Positions 32,117-39,200 of a stretch of 40,635 nucleotides of DNA are shown piece after piece. The notes beneath the pieces are model-generated. The model made no database searches. It worked only from the letters and a program-made list of their open reading frames with translations, and was not told the DNA's origin. The stretch's first letter is position 1. Every line of letters starts with the position of its first letter. This stretch comes from an uncultured Hungatella sp. (GTDB lineage: Bacteria > Bacillota > Clostridia > Lachnospirales > Lachnospiraceae), in NCBI GenBank assembly GCA_910585645.1, contig CAJUFP010000035.1, forward strand, positions 1 through 40,635, read 5' to 3'. Made by a program: the position numbers and the translations under genes.

Positions 32117-34393
32117 TTAACCTGCTGCCTTCAGTTTTTCTTCCAGGAACTCTGGCACCGCAATCCCGGCGCTTTTCGCATAAGCCTTATAGTACAGGCG
32201 GATGCGCTCTCCTAAAAGGGTATTCCTCTTGCTGATCTCATTCTTATGGATGGCCATGAACAGCACGCTTTTTTCGCCCGCCAGCACCACCCGTTTCCTT
32301 GCCCTGGTGATCCCGGTATACAGAAGGTTCCGGTAGAGCATGATGTAGTGTGCTTTCAGCACCGGCATCAGCACAATATCGTACTCGGAACCCATGGCCT
32401 TATGGATGGTGGTCGCATAGGCAAGGTCCAGGTTCACCAGGTCCTCCGTGCTGTATTCCAGGCTCCGGTCCTCCCCGAAGTCCAGGCCGATCCGTTTCCC
32501 TTCCGGCGTATCCTCCACATAGCGGATGAATCCCAGGTCGCCGTTGGATACCTTATCCGTGTTCTTGGTCTGCATAATCCGGTCGCCCACACGGAAGGTC
32601 TTTAGCCCGATATGGACCTCGTCCTCCGCAGACCGGAACGGATTCACGATCTCCCGGATGGCAGCATTCAGATGGTCTGAGGATGCCGCCCCTTCCGTCC
32701 GGAATGGCGAGAGGATCTGCACATGCTCAATCCCGCTGCTTTCAATCTCCTGACAGTATCTGTCGATGATGGCCGCTGCCGCGTCCGCCTGGCTGTCACA
32801 GGGCACAAACTGAAAATCATTCCCATAGTACAGCTTGGTGCTGCCGTCATGGATGAACCGTGCGTTATGGGCAATCAGGCTGTCCTTTGCCTGGCGGAAG
32901 ATCTCATCCAGCACCGTGACTGGCACAAGGCCGCACTGGATCAGTTCCTTGAATACATTCCCCGCGCCTACGCTGGGCAGCTGGTCCGGGTCGCCTACCA
33001 GGACGGTCTTCGCCCCCTTCTTCAGTGCGGAAAAGAATTTGCCCGCAAGCCACATATCCACCATGGAAAACTCGTCCACAATGACCAGGTCCGCATCCAG
33101 GCTGTCCTGCTTTTTCGTCCGGCTGCCCTCGTCCTCCTCGCTGACAAGGCCGAGCCCGCTGTGCATGGTACATGCCCCGTCAAACCCGGTGCTTTCTGCC
33201 ATCCTGCGGCTTGCACGGCCCGTAGGCGCCATCAGGACAATCTTCCCGTCTGGATAAATCCTGCGGTAAACCTCCAAAATAATCTTCAGCACGGTTGTCT
33301 TACCCGTGCCCGGCGAACCGGTGATCACGGACAGGTTATAAAGAAATGCTGTCCGGACTGCGGATTCCTGTTTCCCGGAAGTCCGAAGTCCCTGCTCCGC
33401 CCTGACTGTCTCAATGACAGCGGAAATATCCTTCATCGGCGGCCTTTCCTCCGCCAGCATCCTTGCGATCCGGCTGGCAGTTTCATCCTCCTGCGCAAAG
33501 GCACCAGGATGGTAGATGCTGTCCCTCATGGAAACCACAGAGCCGTTTAAGATCATGGCGTCCAGTTCCTGCTCCACTTCCTCCGGCCGCACACGCATTT
33601 CCGGAAGCGGGATCTTTTCATTCAGCATTTTAAACGCTGCCTTGCGCAGCTCTTCCCTTCCCAGGAACAGATGCCCCTGTTTCCCTTTTGCCTCGTCCAG
33701 TGTACAGTGGAGCGCACCCCTGATCCGCATGGGGTCACGGGGACGGTTATCGGTCTTCCTTACAATGGCATCCACACGCCGGAACCCAAACCCCGGCATC
33801 TGGCAAAGCTCAAACGGGCTTTTTTTCAGGATATCCAGACAGGCCGGCCCGAAATGCTGGTAGATTTTAAGCGCTGTCTTCGGTGTCAGCTTAAAGGGCG
33901 CAAGAAGCGCCATGATATCCCGCAGCGCCCGGCTCTCCGCAAAAGAAGTCCGGATGTCTTCCAGTTTGTTTTCCGTTATGCCCCGGACCTCCAGCAGCCG
34001 TTCCGGGTTCTTTTCCAGTACATCCAGCGTATTGGTGCCGAACTTTGCCACAATCTCAGCGGCGGTTTTCTCCCCGATCCCTTTGATAAGACCGGACCCA
34101 AGGTAGCTCAGCACGCCCTCCCTTGTTTTTGGTACGACCTCACGCCATTGCTCCACCTGGAGCTGCATGCCGTATTTCCCGTTTACCCATTCCCCGTCCA
34201 GTTCCAGCTCCACGGCATCCGTCATGGGGATCTCATAACCCACGGCGGTGAAACGGATCAGGTGGTCCTCATACCGTCTCTTATCCCGTGCCTGTTTCGG
34301 AACGGACGTATCTGCGGTCTTTACAATGACAATGCAGAATTTGTTTGACGGATTGTGGAAGATCTTCCCGTCATACGTTGCTATAATACCCAT
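32117..34393 (-). CDS. RecD2-like superfamily 1 DNA helicase
   Basis: The protein has about 758 residues from ATG 34393 (GGAGG seven bases upstream). An N-terminal OB-like domain (1-95) is followed by helix-hairpin-helix repeats (GSGLIKGIGEKTAAEIVAKF, LCQMPGFGFRRVDAIV). Walker A is ITGSPGTGKTT (residues 357-367). Walker B is LVIVDEFSMVD, followed by VGDPDQLPSVGAGN. The C-terminal motif VI is YATTIHKAMGSEYDIV, then NLLYTGITRARKRVVL. This is the RecD2 layout: a 5'-3' helicase independent of RecBC. On elements, such helicases act with a nuclease and annealing protein, as seen here. It lies directly after a 57-residue membrane protein gene whose stop falls in its ribosome-binding region. Confidence 0.93.
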   Translation of the reverse strand: MGIIATYDGKIFHNPSNKFCIVIVKTADTSVPKQARDKRRYEDHLIRFTAVGYEIPMTDAVELELDGEWVNGKYGMQLQVEQWREVVPKTREGVLSYLGSGLIKGIGEKTAAEIVAKFGTNTLDVLEKNPERLLEVRGITENKLEDIRTSFAESRALRDIMALLAPFKLTPKTALKIYQHFGPACLDILKKSPFELCQMPGFGFRRVDAIVRKTDNRPRDPMRIRGALHCTLDEAKGKQGHLFLGREELRKAAFKMLNEKIPLPEMRVRPEEVEQELDAMILNGSVVSMRDSIYHPGAFAQEDETASRIARMLAEERPPMKDISAVIETVRAEQGLRTSGKQESAVRTAFLYNLSVITGSPGTGKTTVLKIILEVYRRIYPDGKIVLMAPTGRASRRMAESTGFDGACTMHSGLGLVSEEDEGSRTKKQDSLDADLVIVDEFSMVDMWLAGKFFSALKKGAKTVLVGDPDQLPSVGAGNVFKELIQCGLVPVTVLDEIFRQAKDSLIAHNARFIHDGSTKLYYGNDFQFVPCDSQADAAAAIIDRYCQEIESSGIEHVQILSPFRTEGAASSDHLNAAIREIVNPFRSAEDEVHIGLKTFRVGDRIMQTKNTDKVSNGDLGFIRYVEDTPEGKRIGLDFGEDRSLEYSTEDLVNLDLAYATTIHKAMGSEYDIVLMPVLKAHYIMLYRNLLYTGITRARKRVVLAGEKSVLFMAIHKNEISKRNTLLGERIRLYYKAYAKSAGIAVPEFLEEKLKAAG

Positions 34394-34397
34394 TCTC

Positions 34398-34571
34398 TCA
34401 CCTCCATAAAAGCCATAACACAAGCAGGCCCGCAATGGCTGCCAAGGCAGCGCCCAGCAGGGGATACAATACCAGATAACATCCCATGCGTATCAGCCGG
34501 AATGCATCCCTTATCAGGAGAAGCAGGAGGAATCCCGCTATGCCCCCCAGTATCCATGTTTTTCTTTTCAT
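34398..34571 (-). CDS. 57-residue two-helix membrane protein
   Basis: This small frame lies between the exonuclease and helicase genes. A basic start, MKRKTWI, leads to a first hydrophobic helix, LGGIAGFLLLLLI. A short positive loop (RDAFRLIRMG) leads to a second helix (YLVLYPLLGAALAAIAGLLV), and the tail is WLLWR. Its stop overlaps the helicase ribosome-binding region (GGAGGTGA), which argues for translational coupling. The start has only a weak AGAAAGGG site. Two-helix micro-proteins with an arginine-rich loop are common in phage and element operons (holin-like, entry-exclusion or anchor roles). None is proven here. Confidence 0.6.
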   Translation of the reverse strand: MKRKTWILGGIAGFLLLLLIRDAFRLIRMGCYLVLYPLLGAALAAIAGLLVLWLLWR

Positions 34572-34607
34572 TTTCACTTTACCCTTTCTCTGACATTTTC
34601 TTTGTTT

Positions 34608-35678
34608 TCAGGCGGCATCCACGGAACTGACCTTTACATGGAAAGTCCGGAACTCCGATACCGTTACAAACTGCTCGTAAATCTCCGGGTACTGCAGTTT
34701 CAGCCGCATCAGGTTGTCCTTGTCAACCATCATCTTGCGGACCGGGTTGTAGGTCAGCGTATACCGGCTCCCGCCCATATCGCAGACAGCCCTGCAGCTC
34801 GTTCCCATCTCCGCAGCCAGGATCGCTTTCAGCCTCTGGATATCGGCCTCCAGCTTTTTGGAATACTTATCCGACTGTTTCTTCTGCTCCTGGAGCTGCA
34901 TGTAACGCTTCAATGTGGATGGCATCGCTCCATTAAGGACAACTGTTTCCGCATTTTTATCTGCCCGGCCGCAATACTGCCTGGCGCTTGCGAGGATCAC
35001 ATCCCCGTCCTCCAGGTAGGGCGGTGGGGCCTGCTTCTGCACATGGCTGTCCCAGAATTCCTGTTCCAGAAATACCATCTCTTCCTCATAGGCCATGTCC
35101 CTGTGGATCTCCCGGATAATGGTCTCATCTTCCGTGTTGCCGTACAGACAACAGAAAAATACACGGTCAATATCCATCACGGCCATGTAATGCCTGCCCT
35201 GTGCCTCATAGTAGGCCGGCACGGTCTCCCTGCCGTCCTTCCACCAGAGGTCTTTTGCGTTGTAGTTGGTGGTCTTGATCTCCAGGATGGCTTTCGTCCC
35301 GTCCGGCATGGTGATGAAGTAATCCACGTCTGCCAGCATGAACGGATGAAGGGGATGCCGGAACATCTTCTTGATCTGATAGATGTCAAGCCCCGTCCTT
35401 CGCTCAAAGATCTTTGCCACAAGGTCTTCCAGGAGATGGCCTATTTCCATGGCCACCCAGTTTCCCTCATCTTCCTCCACCGCCGCAATACCCAGCTTGT
35501 CATAGTAGATATCCCGCGCGGTACGGAAAGGGGAGATCCCGATGATGGCAGAGACGTCACTGCCGCCAATCCCGCGGCGCCGCCAGTCCAGCCATTCTTC
35601 CCGGGTAAGGTTTTCCGTATCCACAAGCACCTGCGGGCTGTACCTTTCCCTTTCTCTTTCCATGTTCGTATCGGGCAT
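34608..35678 (-). CDS. YqaJ-family (lambda-exonuclease-like) recombination nuclease
   Basis: The protein has about 356 residues from ATG 35678, preceded by a purine-rich AAGGGGGG; the frame runs to 35963 but upstream codons overlap another small frame. YqaJ motifs are present: REEWLDWRRRGIGGSDVSAI (about 26-45), the metal-ligand Glu in GHLLEDLVAK (84), LADVDYF (Asp 117 and 119) and the core AILEIKTTN (Glu 133, Lys 135). QIKKMFRHPLHPF lies between. A C-terminal extension beyond about 220 has a coiled coil (LQEQKKQSDKYSKKLEADIQ). The enzyme degrades one strand of duplex ends to leave single strands for annealing. It leads the recombination operon together with the helicase and candidate annealing gene. 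Confidence 0.9.
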   Translation of the reverse strand: MPDTNMERERERYSPQVLVDTENLTREEWLDWRRRGIGGSDVSAIIGISPFRTARDIYYDKLGIAAVEEDEGNWVAMEIGHLLEDLVAKIFERRTGLDIYQIKKMFRHPLHPFMLADVDYFITMPDGTKAILEIKTTNYNAKDLWWKDGRETVPAYYEAQGRHYMAVMDIDRVFFCCLYGNTEDETIIREIHRDMAYEEEMVFLEQEFWDSHVQKQAPPPYLEDGDVILASARQYCGRADKNAETVVLNGAMPSTLKRYMQLQEQKKQSDKYSKKLEADIQRLKAILAAEMGTSCRAVCDMGGSRYTLTYNPVRKMMVDKDNLMRLKLQYPEIYEQFVTVSEFRTFHVKVSSVDAA

Positions 35679-35680
35679 GG

Positions 35681-35842
35681 TCACGCCCCCCTTCTGGCCC
35701 TGTGTGTGAAGTTTACTGTCCGGATCGTGGTACAGTTCTTCCAGTACTGGCTGTCTGCTTTCTGTGCAGCGGTATCCCTGAAGGGGTATCCTGCCGCCTG
35801 TTTCTGCCAGCTCCTGCCGGCCTGTTTCTTCCTTGTACTCAT
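35681..35842 (-). CDS. 53-residue basic reading frame ahead of the exonuclease
   Basis: ATG 35842 follows GGCAGGTAGAAAGA. The frame encodes MSTRKKQAGRSWQKQAAGYP, then a Gln-, Lys- and Arg-rich remainder ending RARRGA. Its TGA is two bases before the exonuclease ATG (TGACCATG), as expected for coupled translation. It is strongly basic, with no recognised domain. It could be a genuine small DNA-binding or leader protein, or merely an open frame through which ribosomes reach the nuclease start. Confidence 0.4.
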   Translation of the reverse strand: MSTRKKQAGRSWQKQAAGYPFRDTAAQKADSQYWKNCTTIRTVNFTHRARRGA

Positions 35843-35875
35843 TCTTTCTACCTGCCTTTCTAAAATGTTTTATCC

Positions 35876-36061
35876 TCAAAGCCCTGATCGGCGTTTGGGC
35901 AACAGCATAATAAAAAAGCAGGAATGACCATCTGCCAAATCCCTGGCGTCCATGGATTCCCATGAACCAAAGTCATTCCCGCTCTCAAAGGGAAAGTGCT
36001 CCCTTAACATAAAAAAAGCCAGTACACCACCAGCCAAAGGGCATAATGGTACTACTGGCAC
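35876..36061 (-). CDS. Putative leader peptide overlapping the T1 and T2 terminators
   Basis: This frame begins at a GTG (36061) without a clear ribosome site and encodes MPVVPLCPLAGGVLAFF, then LREHFPFESGNDFGSWESMD, then LADGHSCFFIML to the stop at 35876. The first 17 codons are exactly the T1 hairpin and its U-tract (the two Phe codons). The later codons cover T2. A ribosome moving through or stalled in the frame would disrupt the terminators. From memory the MPVVPLCPLAGG stretch resembles leader peptides of ribosome-protection tetracycline genes; I cannot verify this. The stable peptide itself probably has no function. The true start codon may have eroded. Confidence 0.4.
   Translation of the reverse strand: MPVVPLCPLAGGVLAFFMLREHFPFESGNDFGSWESMDARDLADGHSCFFIMLLPKRRSGL
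35912..35982 (-). terminator. Leader terminator T2
   Basis: The minus-strand arm GCGGGAATGAC (35972-35982) pairs with GTCATTCCTGC (35918-35928), with one mismatch. TTTTTT follows (complement of 35912-35917). The loop contains a further CATGGGAATCCATG hairpin. Confidence 0.75.
36011..36059 (-). terminator. Leader terminator T1
   Basis: The minus-strand stem GCCAGTA/TACTGGC is followed at once by TTTTTTT (complement of 36011-36017). Inner pairing is GCC with GGC around CTTT. It lies about 150 bases downstream of the operon promoter. Confidence 0.8.
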
Positions 36062-36183
36062 AAAAATACAAACTTAACAGCGTGTGCAATGCGGACAGTA
36101 TTCCGCATACAGTCTGAACGGACTGCATTTCCCATATGGGTACGCACAAAAATCAATTACAAGGACAGTTTAGCACAAGATAT

Positions 36184-36219
36184 TGATTTAGTCAAGCAAT
36201 CAATACTATATATAGTATT
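36184..36219. repeat. Palindromes at the operon promoter
   Basis: AATACTATATATAGTATT (36202-36219) is a perfect 18-bp palindrome just upstream of the -35. Next to it TTGATT (36184-36189) pairs with AATCAA (36198-36203) across the -35. These are likely operator or topology-sensitive sites. Confidence 0.55.
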
Positions 36220-36257
36220 TTAACGTTTTTCAAATAAAATCCAAATTTGAACAGCAA

Positions 36258-36797
36258 TCACATACGGACTATCTTTCTAACCGTATTTGCTGTCCTTATG
36301 GTCAGTTTTGTACTGATCTTCGTACCTGCTGTCTTGGGCCACCAGTTTGTCTTTTGGTAATCTTTACGGCTGAAAGACCAGAATATAACCTCCTTGTAAT
36401 CCTTTATCCTCTCCAATTCCTTTCTGGGTTCTCCGATTTCATTATATACATCGGAAAATGCAGCCGGCGGTATTATAAAAATCAGATTATCATAGATTTC
36501 TTTGTCCTCACCGCCCCACCAGTCGGGCGCATTTTGTAAAATATCCTCAAGCGCTTCCCTTGACAGGACAAAAACAGGAATATCCAATCCAAACTGATTT
36601 TTTATCATTTCCTCAATCTTGTCCGTAAGCTTCCTTATATTATCTTCATCACTGGAAAAAATCACATTGCCGCTGTTCAGATATGTTTTCACTTCTACAA
36701 AAGCAAGTGTTTCAAATCCCTTCTTTAATTCTGCCATTGGCACTTTATTTTTTCCACTTATATTGATACCCCTTAATAAAGCAATATATCTTTTCAT
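36258..36797 (-). CDS. DUF1697 family protein
   Basis: The protein has about 179 residues from ATG 36797, with AGGAGG eight bases upstream. The N-terminus MKRYIALLRGINISGKNKVP, with MAELKKGFETLAF and TYLNSGNVIF, is the standard DUF1697 opening. The C-terminal WWPKTAGTKISTKLTIRTAN, then TVRKI, completes the family signature. Length is normal and the gene appears intact. The function of DUF1697 proteins is unknown; they are small soluble alpha/beta proteins frequent in Firmicute accessory regions. It is the first of the cargo block right of the element leader; the downstream T1 terminator could also serve as its terminator. Confidence 0.88.
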   Translation of the reverse strand: MKRYIALLRGINISGKNKVPMAELKKGFETLAFVEVKTYLNSGNVIFSSDEDNIRKLTDKIEEMIKNQFGLDIPVFVLSREALEDILQNAPDWWGGEDKEIYDNLIFIIPPAAFSDVYNEIGEPRKELERIKDYKEVIFWSFSRKDYQKTNWWPKTAGTKISTKLTIRTANTVRKIVRM

Positions 36798-36841
36798 ATC
36801 CGCCCCTCCTGATTTATTGTGTTCCTCCCATTCGGGTTTCC

Positions 36842-37255
36842 TTATTTCATTTTTTCCTGGCATTCACTACATTCTCTGTCGTGAATAGAAATAATACCGC
36901 CACATTGGGAACAGGTATATTTTTCTTTCTGCATATCCATGAATTTTTCCAAACCGAATTGACGGACAAGTTTGCTGTTTTCCATAAGGCTTGCACGATA
37001 TCTTTTGTTATAACTTTTTTCCAGGTTTTTAATCAGTTTACAAGGATAATCGGAACATTCAAAACAATAAGGCAATTTTTTGATCCTGATACAATCTCTT
37101 ATTTTACACTTACGGCAATGCTCTGGTTTTCCCTTATCACTATTTAAGCAGCCTGCACATGGTTTTTTGTGGCAGCAATGTTTATAACAAACAAGACAAT
37201 TCATTCCACATGGAGCAAACATACTTGTGTCAATATTTTCTTTAGGCATTTTCAT
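36842..37255 (-). CDS. DUF3795 cysteine-rich protein with C-terminal zinc ribbon
   Basis: The 137-residue protein has seventeen or so cysteines. The first part, APCGMNCLVCYKHC, then CAGCLNSD, HCRKCKIRDCI and CFECSDYPC, is the DUF3795 pattern. The C-terminal CSQCGGIISIHDRECSECQ is a separate zinc ribbon. Such clusters bind zinc or iron; activity is not known. AAGGA precedes the ATG. It overlaps the open region upstream of the DUF1697 gene by a few dozen bases at most and is in the same orientation. A second DUF3795 gene of different architecture lies at 39201-39749. Confidence 0.85.
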   Translation of the reverse strand: MKMPKENIDTSMFAPCGMNCLVCYKHCCHKKPCAGCLNSDKGKPEHCRKCKIRDCIRIKKLPYCFECSDYPCKLIKNLEKSYNKRYRASLMENSKLVRQFGLEKFMDMQKEKYTCSQCGGIISIHDRECSECQEKMK

Positions 37256-37295
37256 AAGTTCTTATCCTTCTAAAAACTGGAAGTTGTCACTCTGA

Positions 37296-38012
37296 TTACT
37301 CATTCACCTTGTAATCAATATTGGCAAGTTTTGCCTGCCACGTTAAATCCTTTGTTTGAATTGTGTAATTCTTTCCATCTTTTATAAAGTGTGTACCACA
37401 TTGACGAAACTCAAAATTGACTTTTTTCTGAATACATTGCTCTCGAATATCCAATACCCAATCGTAATCAAGAGAACGGGCATTTCTGTCCGATTCGCCG
37501 CCGACCACAACAAGCTCAATGCCGTCAAGATAGTTTTCAAGACGAATTGGTTCGATTAAAGGCTGTGCAGTAATACACTTATGTTTGATTGGCAGTTCAT
37601 TGAATATATTGAGCCTGTAATCTGTATTTTTCTGATTTTCTACGGTGCAGCAGACTACAACATTTTCATATCCGCTGCCCCAATCATCGGGAATGCAATC
37701 CATAAATCGGTCTATGCGTTTTGTAAGAAAAAGGAATGTGCAATCCTGCCGCTGTCTTATCATCTGCCAACAGTCACTACGCCAGTCGTCTGCTTCCTCT
37801 ATGAGAAAATCAGTAGAAAAGCCAAGATATACAATTCCTGATTTAACCTTATATTCACCATTTTTCTTTTTCTCTACGGGTTTTGTAAAATCCTTTGTCT
37901 TTACAATTTCAGCCGTATTGATACCACGCTTTCCATCACCTTTATGTATATAACAGTATAAACAGCCTTCGCTGCATTTGTGGCAGCCACGCCACGGATC
38001 CCACATTGCCAT
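37296..38012 (-). CDS. DUF5131 (phage Gp37/Gp68-like) protein
   Basis: The protein has about 238 residues from ATG 38012, with GAGG upstream. It starts MAMWDPWRGCHKCSEGCLYC, the cysteine signature (C-x6-C-x2-C plus one extra Cys) of the Gp37/Gp68 family. This is followed by VYLGFSTDFLIEEADDWRSD, FLFLTKRIDRF, VVVGGESDRNARSLDYDW and the closing FRQCGTHFIKDG. Members are related to radical-SAM-like TIM barrels and occur on phages and mobile elements. They have been proposed to carry an iron-sulphur site; the reaction is unknown. The open frame runs upstream to 38135, but those codons are Arg/Cys-rich and overlap the next gene, so they are excluded. Confidence 0.85.
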   Translation of the reverse strand: MAMWDPWRGCHKCSEGCLYCYIHKGDGKRGINTAEIVKTKDFTKPVEKKKNGEYKVKSGIVYLGFSTDFLIEEADDWRSDCWQMIRQRQDCTFLFLTKRIDRFMDCIPDDWGSGYENVVVCCTVENQKNTDYRLNIFNELPIKHKCITAQPLIEPIRLENYLDGIELVVVGGESDRNARSLDYDWVLDIREQCIQKKVNFEFRQCGTHFIKDGKNYTIQTKDLTWQAKLANIDYKVNE

Positions 38013-38127
38013 TTCTAAAACCTCGATTTTTCGTAATTGTAGGGAATATTCGTTCCTGCAACAACATCTTCGATCTTTTCTATTATCAGCTAATCGTCCA
38101 TATTTCCCTGATGTTCGAAAATATCTA

Positions 38128-38604
38128 CTATTCAACCTCCACCTTTTTTACAAGGTCCAACTTATAACGCAAAGCACCATGGTCTCTAAATATCGTTGCA
38201 CTTGTAATACGGATTGCCAAAATAACGCAGTTTTCATCCTGCTCATTATTTGCATCATCGTACCAGTCTGCAAATGCTTCACGGAGTTTCGTTCTTAGGG
38301 CAGCGTTTTTGGGTTCCAAAACCCATCCAAGGTTTTCTCCAATTCCATGACCGTATATTCCCTCAAAGCAAACGGAAAACGCAACCTCTTTGTTTTGAGC
38401 GATCTGCTGCATTTTATTTGATTTTGCCGATGTTGTGACATAAAACACGCCATCTTCATAATAAGCACTCACATCACGGACACCAGGGCGAGGAAATCCA
38501 TCAGCGCCCGGTTCCGTAGTAATCGTTGAGAGCGCAATGGTGTTATCTTTCTTGTTGCCACAACTTTCTTCAATTAATTTCATTCCTTCTTCATATCTGT
38601 TCAT
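38128..38604 (-). CDS. Pyridoxamine 5'-phosphate oxidase-like flavin-binding protein
   Basis: The protein has about 158 residues from ATG 38604, with GGAGG eight bases upstream. The split-barrel fold shows in DNTIALSTITTEPGADGFPR, VSAYYEDGVFYVTTSAKSNK, MQQIAQNKEVAFSVCFEGIY and VILAIRITSATIFRD. These are the strands and the SxKxxQI-type flavin contact of PNPOx-like proteins. True PdxH length and C-terminal motifs are missing, so it is an FMN- or F420-type relative, probably a reductase of small molecules. It follows the glyoxalase-fold gene by about 30 bases and is likely co-transcribed with it. Confidence 0.85.
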   Translation of the reverse strand: MNRYEEGMKLIEESCGNKKDNTIALSTITTEPGADGFPRPGVRDVSAYYEDGVFYVTTSAKSNKMQQIAQNKEVAFSVCFEGIYGHGIGENLGWVLEPKNAALRTKLREAFADWYDDANNEQDENCVILAIRITSATIFRDHGALRYKLDLVKKVEVE

Positions 38605-38633
38605 TGTTAATTCCTCCATCCATTTCAATTTGC

Positions 38634-39116
38634 TTATTCGTCCACCATGCATTCACTATCCAGAAGTTTCGTCAAGTCCTCCACGGAAGCGTCCATTTTT
38701 ACAGAGATCTCCTCCATCGTCATACCCGAAGCAAGAAAACGCTTTATCACCATTTTCATATCCTCACCGACCTCTATGATATGCCCGTCCAGATCATAAA
38801 AACGGATCACCCGCTGGCCCCAGCTATGTTCGATCACTTCTCCCAGGTATTCCATGTCCGGGTATTCTTCCAGCCTGCGCAGAAATCCGTCAAAGTCCTG
38901 TTCCTCAAAGACGATTTCCGCATTGTTGGATTTTTTTAATACCTTTTCTTCGGGCAGGTTCACAAGCCAGTCAAAATCCTGCTGTAATGCCAGACCGCAG
39001 GTAAAAGCGATATTCCTTCCGTAGTCCTGAAATACTTCCAGTCCAAACAGATCCTCATAAAATTTCCTCGCAGCCTTAATGTCGGCCACTGCTATCACCG
39101 TACATGTGTACTTCAT
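38634..39116 (-). CDS. VOC (glyoxalase/bleomycin-resistance) family protein
   Basis: In this 160-residue protein, residues 1-122 form the paired beta-alpha-beta-beta-beta units of the VOC fold: CTVIAVADIKAARKFYEDLF, GRNIAFTCGLALQQDFDW, then QRVIRFYDLDGHIIEVGED with the metal-ligand Glu. The C-terminal 38 residues (VIKRFLASGMTMEEISVKMD, ASVEDLTKLLDSE) are an added helical unit resembling a helix-turn-helix. VOC proteins catalyse metal-dependent rearrangements or sequester drugs. The substrate cannot be told. The extra tail is a variation seen in some Clostridial members. Confidence 0.88.
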   Translation of the reverse strand: MKYTCTVIAVADIKAARKFYEDLFGLEVFQDYGRNIAFTCGLALQQDFDWLVNLPEEKVLKKSNNAEIVFEEQDFDGFLRRLEEYPDMEYLGEVIEHSWGQRVIRFYDLDGHIIEVGEDMKMVIKRFLASGMTMEEISVKMDASVEDLTKLLDSECMVDE

Positions 39117-39200
39117 AGAATGATTCCTTTCCGCTTTACTTTTTCTAATTCTCTTTTACTGTTAGCTGTTTCTGATACAAATAGCGCTGTATCCGGATCA

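Larger units (their letters stand above)
35843..36195 (-). ncRNA. Attenuator leader RNA of the element's recombination operon
   Basis: A leftward promoter (TTGACT 36190-36195, 17-bp spacer, TAAACT 36167-36172) starts a leader of roughly 320 bases before the first gene. The leader contains an ATGCGGA/TCCGCAT hairpin (36089-36108) and a terminator T1: GCCAGTA/TACTGGC arms at 36018-36024 and 36053-36059, followed by seven U. It then has a small hairpin (35988-36005) and a terminator T2: arms 35918-35928 and 35972-35982, followed by six U. The T1 stem and U-run are translated in frame by the reading frame at 35876-36061. By layout this is a transcription attenuator of the Tn916 tet(M)-leader type. 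Confidence 0.65.

Noticed and set aside
32117..34393. RecD subunit of a RecBCD enzyme
   Set aside because: No recB or recC gene is nearby, and the N-terminal OB/helix-hairpin-helix region is the RecD2 type.
35918..36108. Leader hairpins read as a CRISPR or repeat array
   Set aside because: The repeats are inverted pairs of different sequence with U-tracts, not spaced direct repeats.
38013..38135. Upstream extension of the DUF5131 protein
   Set aside because: The Arg/Cys-rich extension overlaps the PNPOx-like gene. The family signature begins at the ATG at 38012.
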